Assembly: GCA_036375275.1 (NCBI GenBank)
Contig: DASUSF010000036.1
Location: 1-8,897, forward strand
Reading direction: 5' to 3'
DNA: 8,897 bases
Origin: DASUSF01 sp036375275
Lineage (GTDB): Bacteria > Pseudomonadota > Alphaproteobacteria > Geminicoccales > Geminicoccaceae
Below, piece after piece: positions 1-5,345 of the stretch. Each line of letters starts with the position of its first letter. Positions within the stretch are counted from its first letter, which is position 1. The position numbers and the translations under genes are program-made. Below the pieces are notes generated by a model, which made no database searches, was not told the DNA's origin, and saw nothing but the letters and a program-made list of their open reading frames with translations.

Positions 1-192
1 CCGGACGAGGGGCTGTACGCGACCCCGATCGACTGCGTCGGCGAGTACGACGTGCTGGTCTCGCGGGTCCGGAAGGACGAGACCGTGCCGCACGGGCTGA
101 TGCTCTGGGTGGTCGGCGACAACCTCAGGAAGGGCGCCGCCCTCAACGCGGTGCAGATCGCGGAGACGCTGATCGAGGACGGCCTGCTCTGA
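1..192 (+). CDS. asd: Aspartate-semialdehyde dehydrogenase, C-terminal fragment
   Basis: This is the last 63 codons of a gene that enters from the left edge; it reads in frame from base 1 to a TGA at 190-192. The product catalyses NADPH-dependent reduction of aspartyl phosphate to aspartate semialdehyde in the cytoplasm, the branch point to lysine/diaminopimelate, threonine and methionine. The recognisable part is the family's C-terminal signature around residues 34-57 of the fragment: a Trp-Val-Val strand, then GDNLRKGAALNAVQIAE, where the Arg-Lys-Gly-Ala-Ala stretch belongs to the nucleotide and phosphate-binding region. An upstream Val-Ser-Arg-Val-Arg-Lys-Asp segment also fits the family. 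The catalytic Cys and His would lie before the window. The next gene starts 16 bases downstream on the same strand, so co-transcription is likely. Confidence 0.93.
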   Translation, partial: PDEGLYATPIDCVGEYDVLVSRVRKDETVPHGLMLWVVGDNLRKGAALNAVQIAETLIEDGLL

Positions 193-208
193 GGCTGGCC
201 GTCCGGCG

Positions 209-640
209 ATGCGCGACGAGATCTACCAGACCGAGCTCCTGAAGCTCGCGGCGCGGGCACGGGGCGCCGGGCGGCTCGAGGCGCCGGACCTCACCGCCCG
301 GGTCGACAACCCGCTCTGCGGCGACCGGGTGACGGTCGACCTCCGGCTCGACGGCGAGCGGCGGATCGCGGCGATCGGCTTCGAGGTCAAGGCGTGCATG
401 CTCTGCCAGGCGGCCGCCTCGGTGCTCGGCGAGCACGCGCCGGGGTGCAGCGCGGGCGAGGTCGACGAGGTCGGCCGGCGGGTCGAGGCGATGCTCAAGG
501 CGGAGCAGGCGCCGGACCCGGCCGAGGTCGGCGAGTTCCAGCCGTTCGTCCCGGTCCGCGGCCACAAGAGCCGCTACGAGTGCGTGCTGCTGCCGTTCAA
601 GGCGATCGCGCGCGCGTTCAGCGAGAGCAGCTTCCGATGA
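209..640 (+). CDS. NifU-N/SufU-type iron-sulfur cluster or sulfur-transfer scaffold protein
   Basis: This 143-residue protein belongs to the IscU/SufU (NifU N-terminal) family, cytoplasmic proteins that receive sulfur from a cysteine desulfurase and hold nascent Fe-S clusters or a zinc ion. The family pattern is complete: Asn-Pro-Leu-Cys-Gly-Asp with C37 and D39, C63 in the Gly-Phe-Glu-x-x-x-Cys segment that matches the second conserved Cys, and R122-x-x-C125 near the end. Extra cysteines are C66, giving a C63-x-x-C66 pair, and C80. The LPPVK chaperone motif of true IscU is absent, replaced by LLPFKAI, which argues for the SufU-like or stand-alone alphaproteobacterial branch. The ATG start follows asd by 16 bases, with no strong Shine-Dalgarno. 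The last codons (Glu-Ser-Ser-Phe-Arg-stop) lie inside the palindromic repeat that begins near 624, so the natural C-terminus may have been altered. Assembly of Fe-S clusters is known for the family; the exact partner here is unknown. Confidence 0.85.
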   Translation: MRDEIYQTELLKLAARARGAGRLEAPDLTARVDNPLCGDRVTVDLRLDGERRIAAIGFEVKACMLCQAAASVLGEHAPGCSAGEVDEVGRRVEAMLKAEQAPDPAEVGEFQPFVPVRGHKSRYECVLLPFKAIARAFSESSFR

Positions 641-773
641 GATGGAACCACCTTCAAGTCGAGGCAGACCCTTCGCTCATCGGAAGAAAACTGCTCTATC
701 TCAACCATGTAGAGCATCTTCATCCGCGTAGAACCGCTCAGGAAAGCGGTTCTACCTGAGCGGATGATGCTCC
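624..773. repeat. Composite intergenic palindromic element (two adjacent imperfect palindromes)
   Basis: Two long inverted repeats lie side by side. Palindrome 1 (624-697): AGAGCAG + CTTCCGATGAG (624-641) is the exact reverse complement of CTCATCGGAAG (676-686) + CTGCTCT (691-697), with only an AAAA bulge at 687-690. Palindrome 2 (712-772): GAGCA, TCATCCGC (720-727) and GTAGAACCGCT (728-738) pair with AGCGGTTCTAC (745-755), GCGGATGA (760-767) and TGCTC (768-772). A TGCTCTA/TAGAGCA pair (692-698, 710-716) links the two. By my count G+C over 641-760 is 62 of 120 bases, far below the surroundings. The outer ends (AGAGCA and TGCTC) are themselves complementary, as in a non-coding MITE- or RIME-like element. 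From memory, similar palindromes recur between alphaproteobacterial genes, but I could not search. No transposase is present. Both neighbouring genes end within it. Confidence 0.75.
720..767. terminator. Strong hairpin between convergent genes, possible bidirectional transcript end
   Basis: An 11-bp perfect stem (728-738 with 745-755, loop CAGGAA) is extended by 8 further pairs (720-727 with 760-767) across a 4-base bulge at 756-759. It lies exactly where two convergent transcripts meet, so it could act as a shared terminator or an RNA-stabilising 3' end in either direction. There is no run of T after the stem on either strand, so it is not a classical intrinsic terminator. The terminator role is inference from position; the hairpin itself is directly visible. 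Confidence 0.4.
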
Positions 774-1556
774 AGGCCCCGGAAGCCGCCTGATCGACGG
801 CCGCTCGCCGCACAGCGGGCAGGCCGGGTCGGGCCGCACCCGGAAGCGCTGGAAGGCCCCGCCGAGCGCGTCGTAGATCAGCAGCCAGCCGGCGAGGGTC
901 TCGCCGATCCCCAGCAGCTCCTTCAGCACCTCGCTCGCCTGCAGGCTGCCCATCACGCCTGCGAGCGCGCCGAGGATGCCGTCCCGGGCGCAGCTCGGCT
1001 GCATGTCCTCGGGCGGCGGCTGGTCGAACAGGCAGCGATAGCAGGGGCGGCCGGCCTCGAAGCCGCGGATGGTCGTGAGCTGGCCGTCGAAGCGGTCGAT
1101 CGCCGCGGTCACCAGCGGCTTGCGGGCGAAGAAGCAGGCGTCGTTGACGAGGTAGCGGGTGGCGAAGTTGTCGCTGCCGTCGGCGACGAGGTCGTAGCCG
1201 CCGATCAGGTCGAGGGCGTTCCCGGGGCCGAGGCGGACCGGGTGCTCGATCAGGCGGACGTCCGGGTTGAGCGCCCCCACGGCGTCGCGCGCGCTCGCGG
1301 TCTTGGCGGCGCCGGTCCGGGGCGTGGTGTGCAGGATCTGCCGCTGCAGGTTGCTGAGCGAGACCCGGTCGTCGTCGACCACCCCGATGGTCCCGACCCC
1401 GGCGGCCGCGAGGTACATGATGATCGGCGAGCCGAGGCCGCCCGCGCCGATCACCAGGACGCGGGACCGGAGCAGCTTCTGCTGGCCGGCGCCGCCGACC
1501 TCGCGCAGCACGATGTGCCGGGCGTAGCGCTCGATCTGCTCGTCGGTGAGGTCCAT
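738..1556 (-). CDS. HesA/MoeB/ThiF-family E1-like adenylyltransferase
   Basis: This 272-residue cytoplasmic E1-like enzyme would adenylate the C-terminal Gly-Gly of a small ubiquitin-fold sulfur carrier (MoaD- or ThiS-like), preparing it for thiocarboxylation in molybdopterin, thiamine or related pathways. Visible features in order are an N-terminal helix with R14 (ERYARHIVL), the ATP-binding loop GAGGLGSP (37-44), D61 in Val-Val-Asp-Asp-Asp, Asn69-Leu-Gln-Arg72-Gln, K85 in Gly-Ala-Ala-Lys, and Asp126-Gly-Ser-Asp129-Asn130. A structural zinc site is formed by C172/C175 and C246/C249. C189 sits at the position of the ThiF/MoeB active-site region, followed by a helix with GVMGSLQASEVLK. The length is typical for MoeB/ThiF without a rhodanese domain. 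The carrier substrate cannot be told from sequence. The start ATG lacks a strong ribosome site. The final residues, from about Gly262, and the TGA stop are encoded by the palindromic element, so the tail after the zinc motif looks acquired. Confidence 0.9.
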   Translation of the reverse strand: MDLTDEQIERYARHIVLREVGGAGQQKLLRSRVLVIGAGGLGSPIIMYLAAAGVGTIGVVDDDRVSLSNLQRQILHTTPRTGAAKTASARDAVGALNPDVRLIEHPVRLGPGNALDLIGGYDLVADGSDNFATRYLVNDACFFARKPLVTAAIDRFDGQLTTIRGFEAGRPCYRCLFDQPPPEDMQPSCARDGILGALAGVMGSLQASEVLKELLGIGETLAGWLLIYDALGGAFQRFRVRPDPACPLCGERPSIRRLPGPGASSAQVEPLS

Positions 1557-1682
1557 GGCGTCCCGCTGCCGAAGGGGTCCGGGTGGCCGCGCCGGGCCGG
1601 CTCAGCACCAAGCCAGATGACAAAGGCGCGCTCCGCCGTCACGATCACCGGGCGGCGGGACCGTGGGAGGCCGGGGGGTCGG
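1557..1682. other. Divergent intergenic region between the E1-like gene and the K+ channel gene
   Basis: These 126 bases must hold promoters for both divergent genes. The sequence is almost uniformly G+C-rich; the least G+C-rich stretch is around 1606-1626. I see no convincing -35/-10 pair. A purine-rich GGGAGG at 1665-1670 lies 12 bases before the ATG at 1683 and is the most plausible ribosome-binding site for the channel gene. An in-frame ATG at 1617 is an alternative start that would add 22 mostly basic residues. Confidence 0.5.
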
Positions 1683-2810
1683 ATGGCGCCTCTGCTGCTG
1701 ATCTTCAGGCGCCGGCACTGGCAGCACTACCGCTACCAGCTGCGCCAGGTCGACATGCGCCAGACGCTGATCCGGACGGCGCTCTGGCTGGTCGTGGTGT
1801 TCGCGGTGCACAGCTGGGCGATGGTCGCGTTCGAGGGGATGGCGCTCGGCGATTCGATCTGGCTGACGCTGACCACGGTGCTGACGGTCGGCTATGGCGA
1901 CTACGCGGCGGCGACGCTGCCCGGCCGGATCGCGACCGTGATGCTGATCTACGTCGGCGGGGTGTTCGTGCTGTTCAACCTGGCCGGCGACTACTTCGAA
2001 TACCGCACCGAAAGCCGGCTCGCCATGGCCAAGGGACGTTGGAGGTGGAACATGGAGGATCACGTGCTCGTCCTCAACTCCCCGACGGTCAACAGCGAAC
2101 GCTACATCACCGGCCTGGTGCGCGAGCTCCGGCGCGGCCATCACTGGTGCAACTGCCCGGTGCAGCTGCTCTGCCGCGATTACCCGGACGGCCTGCCCGA
2201 CGCCTTCAAGGAGCTCGGGATCGTCCACTACGACGGCGACCCCAGCGACCCCGACGACCTCGAGGCGGTCGCCGCCGACAAGGCATCGATCATCATCATC
2301 CTCGCCGAGCACGTGGCCAGCAAGCGCTCCGACGAGATCACCTACGACATCCTGGCCCGGCTGCGCGAGCTGAAGGCGCGCGGGCGGATCGTCGCCGAGT
2401 GCGTCCACCACAAGAACCGCGAGCGGCTCAGGCGGTCCGGCGCCGAGATCGTGATCCGGCCGATCCGCTTCTACCCGGAGATCGTGGTCCGGGCGATCGA
2501 GTCGCCGGGCTCGGAGGTGATCCTCGAGAACCTGTTCACGATCAAGGGCGACGAGTGCCTGGGCTTCGAGGTCAACGTCGGCGGCCTGACCTGGCAGCAG
2601 GTCGTGGTCCACCTGCTCGCGCAGAAGCTCGGCACCGCGATCGCCTACCGGCACCGGATCACCGGCGAGGTCCGGATGAACCCGGAGCCGGACGAGGAGG
2701 TCGACGCGCTCATGGTCTACATGATCGTCAAGGCGCACCGGCGCATCAAGTCGGAGGACGTGCGCGCCGCCCTGGACCGGATCAAGGCCACGGTGCCCGA
2801 GCCGGCCTGA
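1683..2810 (+). CDS. Two-TM potassium channel with cytoplasmic RCK/TrkA-N domain
   Basis: This 375-residue inner-membrane protein should form a tetrameric K+-selective channel gated by a cytosolic ligand-binding domain, as in MthK or GsuK. A basic N-terminus (residues 8-30) precedes TM1 (about 31-48). A pore helix (56-67) leads into the canonical selectivity filter Thr68-Val-Gly-Tyr-Gly-Asp73, followed by TM2 (about 82-103). The RCK N-lobe begins at about 126 (DHVLVLN) and contains GDPSDPDDL (185-193) and a hydrophobic IIIIL strand, typical of TrkA-N. A C-lobe of TrkA-C type probably spans 280-350. The usual Rossmann Gly-x-Gly-x-x-Gly is absent; the matching loop reads Asn-Ser-Pro-Thr-Val-Asn-Ser. 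There is no S1-S4 voltage sensor. I chose the ATG at 1683 because a purine-rich site precedes it and the 22 residues before it are Arg/Gly-rich with no domain match. The gene stands alone, divergent from the E1-like gene. Confidence 0.88.
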   Translation: MAPLLLIFRRRHWQHYRYQLRQVDMRQTLIRTALWLVVVFAVHSWAMVAFEGMALGDSIWLTLTTVLTVGYGDYAAATLPGRIATVMLIYVGGVFVLFNLAGDYFEYRTESRLAMAKGRWRWNMEDHVLVLNSPTVNSERYITGLVRELRRGHHWCNCPVQLLCRDYPDGLPDAFKELGIVHYDGDPSDPDDLEAVAADKASIIIILAEHVASKRSDEITYDILARLRELKARGRIVAECVHHKNRERLRRSGAEIVIRPIRFYPEIVVRAIESPGSEVILENLFTIKGDECLGFEVNVGGLTWQQVVVHLLAQKLGTAIAYRHRITGEVRMNPEPDEEVDALMVYMIVKAHRRIKSEDVRAALDRIKATVPEPA

Positions 2811-2946
2811 GGCGTCCGTGGTCGATCCGGCCTGAGGGATTGGAGCATGACGAGGTCGGTCGTGGCGTGGCTCGAGGCGGTTCCGTGTCGTCGAAGATTG
2901 CTCTAATCATCCGACGCCGACCTCTGTTCCCGGTCAAGGAGCGCTG
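2811..2946 (+). promoter_or_regulatory. Probable xseA promoter region
   Basis: This 136-base gap before the xseA operon becomes less G+C-rich around 2890-2912. TCTAAT at 2902-2907 differs from the TATAAT -10 consensus at one position, but nothing resembling TTGACA lies at a proper spacing, so the promoter is only a candidate. An inverted pair GAGGTCGG (2852-2859) and CCGACCTC (2917-2924) flanks it. An 11-base direct repeat, CCGGCCTGAGG, occurs at 2802-2812 and 2827-2837 across the end of the channel gene. No terminator for the channel gene is evident. Confidence 0.35.
2936..2941 (+). promoter_or_regulatory. Ribosome-binding site of xseA
   Basis: AAGGAG sits five bases before the ATG at 2947. 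It is the best Shine-Dalgarno match in the window and fixes the xseA start. Confidence 0.85.
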
Positions 2947-4521
2947 ATGGCCTCGTCCCCGGAGGCAGCCCCCGCCCTCTCCGCCCCCCTGCTTCCCGGC
3001 AACGTCCCGGAATACAGCGTCTCCGAGCTGTCGGGCGCGCTCAGGCGCAGCCTCGAGGACGGCTTCGGCCACGTCCGGGTGCGCGGCGAGATCTCGGGCT
3101 TCAAGTGCCACAGCTCGGGGCACTGCTACTTCGCGCTCAAGGACGAGAAGGCGTGCCTGGACGCGGTCTGCTTCCGGCGCGAGGCGGGCCGCCTGCGCTT
3201 CCGCCCGGAGGACGGCCTCGAGGTGGTGGTCGAAGGCCGGATCACCACCTACCCCAGCCGGTCCAAGTACCAGATCGTGATCGAGCGGATGGCCCCCGCC
3301 GGCGCCGGCGCGCTGATGGCGCTGCTCGAGGAGCGGAAGAGGAAGCTCGCCGCCGAGGGGCTGTTCGACGCCGACCAGAAGCGGGCAATCCCGTTCCTGC
3401 CCGAGGTCATCGGCGTCGTCACCTCGCCGACCGGCGCCGTGATCCGGGACATCCTGCACCGCCTCGAGGAGCGGTTCCCGCGCCACGTCCTGGTCTGGCC
3501 GGTCCTGGTCCAGGGCGAGGCGGCGGCGGGCCAGGTCGCGGCCGCGATCGAGGGCTTCAACCGCCTCGCGCCCGGCGGCCGGGTGCCGCGACCCGACCTC
3601 CTGATCGTGGCGCGCGGCGGCGGCTCGATCGAGGACCTCTGGGCGTTCAACGAGGAGGTCGTGGTGCGCGCGGCGGCGGCGAGCTCGATCCCGCTGATCT
3701 CCGCGGTCGGCCACGAGACCGACACCACGCTGATCGACTTCGCCGCCGACAGGCGGGCGCCGACCCCGACCGCCGCCGCCGAGCTCGCGGTCCCGGTCCG
3801 GAGCGAGCTCCTCCTCCGCCTCCAGCAGCTCGAGGGCCGGGCGCAGCACGGCGCCGAGCGCGACCTCAGGGTCCTCGGCCAGACCGTCACCGGCCTCGCC
3901 CGCGGCCTGCCCGACCCGAACGCCCTGCTGCAGCAGGCGGCGCAGCGGCTCGACGACCTCGGCGAGCACCTGCCCCGGGCGCTCGAGCGCCGGCTCGAGC
4001 GGGACGGCCACCGGGTTCAGGGGCTCGCCGGCCGGCTCCGCGCGCCGGCCGACGTCCTCCAGGACCAGGCGCACCGGCTGCAGCGCTGGAGCGAACGGCT
4101 GGACCGCGGGTTTGCGGGGCGGATCCGCGAGCGCGCGCAGCGCTTCGAGGGCCTGGCGGCCCGCCTCGGCCTGGACGAGGTGGGCCGCCGCCTGCCGCGT
4201 CACGCCCGGGCGCTCGAGGCGCTCGCCGGGCGCCAGGAACACGCCATCGAGCGCCGGCGGTCGCTCTGGCGCGGCCGGCTCGACGCGCTCTCCAGCCGGC
4301 TCGAGAGCGTCAGCTACGCGGGCGTACTCGGCCGCGGCTTCGCGCTGGTCCGGGCGGCCGACGGCGCGCTGGTCAAGAGCGCGGACGTGGCCGAGCGCGC
4401 GGACCACCTGGAGGTCGAGTTCGTCGACGGCCGGGTCACGGTCGTGCCGGCCGGGCGGGGGCGCCGACGGTCGGAGCGGCGCGACCCGGCCCCGGCCGGG
4501 CGGCAGGGCTCGCTGCTGTGA
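2947..4521 (+). CDS. xseA: Exodeoxyribonuclease VII large subunit
   Basis: This 524-residue protein is the large subunit of exonuclease VII, which with XseB degrades single-stranded DNA from both ends to oligonucleotides in repair and recombination. Domains in order are an N-terminal OB fold for DNA binding (about 21-115, starting PEYSVSELS and including VRGEISGFK), then a catalytic domain with GVVTSPTGAVIRD (156-168) and VARGGGSIEDLWAFN (221-235). The active-site segment SAVGHETDTTLIDFAADRRA carries H256, D259 and D264, followed by PTPTAAAE. A long Arg/Glu/Leu-rich coiled coil runs from about 281 to 455. A C-terminal beta segment (YAGVLGRGFALVR and onward) completes the family architecture; the family is usually about 400-530 residues. 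A strong AAGGAG site supports the start. It heads an operon: its TGA overlaps the GTG start of mazG. xseB is not in the window. Confidence 0.96.
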   Translation: MASSPEAAPALSAPLLPGNVPEYSVSELSGALRRSLEDGFGHVRVRGEISGFKCHSSGHCYFALKDEKACLDAVCFRREAGRLRFRPEDGLEVVVEGRITTYPSRSKYQIVIERMAPAGAGALMALLEERKRKLAAEGLFDADQKRAIPFLPEVIGVVTSPTGAVIRDILHRLEERFPRHVLVWPVLVQGEAAAGQVAAAIEGFNRLAPGGRVPRPDLLIVARGGGSIEDLWAFNEEVVVRAAAASSIPLISAVGHETDTTLIDFAADRRAPTPTAAAELAVPVRSELLLRLQQLEGRAQHGAERDLRVLGQTVTGLARGLPDPNALLQQAAQRLDDLGEHLPRALERRLERDGHRVQGLAGRLRAPADVLQDQAHRLQRWSERLDRGFAGRIRERAQRFEGLAARLGLDEVGRRLPRHARALEALAGRQEHAIERRRSLWRGRLDALSSRLESVSYAGVLGRGFALVRAADGALVKSADVAERADHLEVEFVDGRVTVVPAGRGRRRSERRDPAPAGRQGSLL

Positions 4522-5345
4522 GCGCGACCCGCGCGGTCGACCGGCTGCTCGAGGTCATGCGCCGGCTGCGCGATCCGGTCGGGGGGTGCCCCTGGGACCA
4601 GGAGCAGACCTTCGAGACCATCGCCCCCTACACGATCGAGGAGGCGTACGAGGTGGCGGACGCGATCGCGCGGCGCGACGCCAGGGCGCTGAAGGACGAG
4701 CTCGGCGATCTGCTGCTCCAGGTGGCCTACCACGCGCAGATCGCGGACGAGGCCGGCCGCTTCGGGTTCGAGGAGGTCGCGGACGCGATCACCGAGAAGA
4801 TGATCCGCCGCCATCCGCACGTCTTCGGCGACGCCCTGGTGGATGGCGCGCGCGCCCAGCGGCTCGCCTGGGAGGACACGAAGGCGGCCGAGCGCGAGGG
4901 GCGGGGCGCGGCCCGGGCCAGCCTGCTCGACGACGTCCCCCTCGCGCTCCCGGCCCTCGCGCGCGCCGTCAAGCTGCAGAAGCGGGCGGCGCGGGGCGGC
5001 TTCGACTGGCCGGAGGCCGGCCAGGTGCTGGACAAGGTCGAGGAGGAGACCCAGGAGCTTCGGGCCGAGCTCGCGGGCGGGCGGATGCCGGACCGGGTCG
5101 AGGACGAGGTCGGCGACCTGCTGTTCACGCTCGCGAACCTCGCCCGCCATCTGGAGGTCGATCCGGAAGAGGCGCTACGCCGCACCAACCGCAAGTTCGA
5201 GCGCCGGTTCCGCCGGATCGAGGCCGCGCTCCGGGCCGGCGGTCGCCCGATGAGCGAGGTGCCGCTCGACGAGCTCGAGGCGCTCTGGCAGGCGGCCAAG
5301 GAAGACGACGGGGCGGCGGAACCGGCCGGGGCGGCGGGCGGATGA
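4518..5345 (+). CDS. mazG: Nucleoside triphosphate pyrophosphohydrolase MazG
   Basis: This 275-residue cytoplasmic enzyme hydrolyses (d)NTPs to NMPs and pyrophosphate, cleansing aberrant nucleotides and affecting stringent-response signalling in known homologues. Two MazG-type all-alpha domains are visible. The first starts LRDPVGGCPWDQEQTFETIAP (17-37), then metal-binding Glu41-Glu42-x-x-Glu45 and Glu61-Leu-Gly-Asp64, and RRHPHVFGD (97-105). The second starts at GFDWP (161-165), with Glu175-Glu176-Glu177-x-x-Glu180 and Glu197-Val-Gly-Asp200. The length is close to the E. coli protein of about 263 residues, with a short Ala/Gly-rich tail. I set the start at GTG 4518, which overlaps the xseA stop as GTGA and gives the N-terminal helix expected before the CPWD motif; no upstream in-frame start is better. 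Its stop overlaps the next ATG as ATGA. Confidence 0.95.
   Translation: MSATRAVDRLLEVMRRLRDPVGGCPWDQEQTFETIAPYTIEEAYEVADAIARRDARALKDELGDLLLQVAYHAQIADEAGRFGFEEVADAITEKMIRRHPHVFGDALVDGARAQRLAWEDTKAAEREGRGAARASLLDDVPLALPALARAVKLQKRAARGGFDWPEAGQVLDKVEEETQELRAELAGGRMPDRVEDEVGDLLFTLANLARHLEVDPEEALRRTNRKFERRFRRIEAALRAGGRPMSEVPLDELEALWQAAKEDDGAAEPAGAAGG

Noticed and set aside
1242..1682. Upstream extension of the K+ channel reading frame
   Set aside because: The frame stays open because of high G+C, but this part is antisense to the well-supported E1-like gene and encodes low-complexity Arg/Gly/Ala/Asp sequence. The channel starts at 1683, or possibly 1617.
2852..2924. GAGGTCGG/CCGACCTC inverted pair upstream of xseA as an operator or terminator
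   Set aside because: The arms are only 8 bp with a 57-base loop, which is easily expected by chance in such G+C-rich DNA.
2782..4407. Long minus-strand open frame opposite xseA
   Set aside because: The translation is Arg/Ala/Glu/Leu-rich with no domain, and the plus strand carries a complete xseA.
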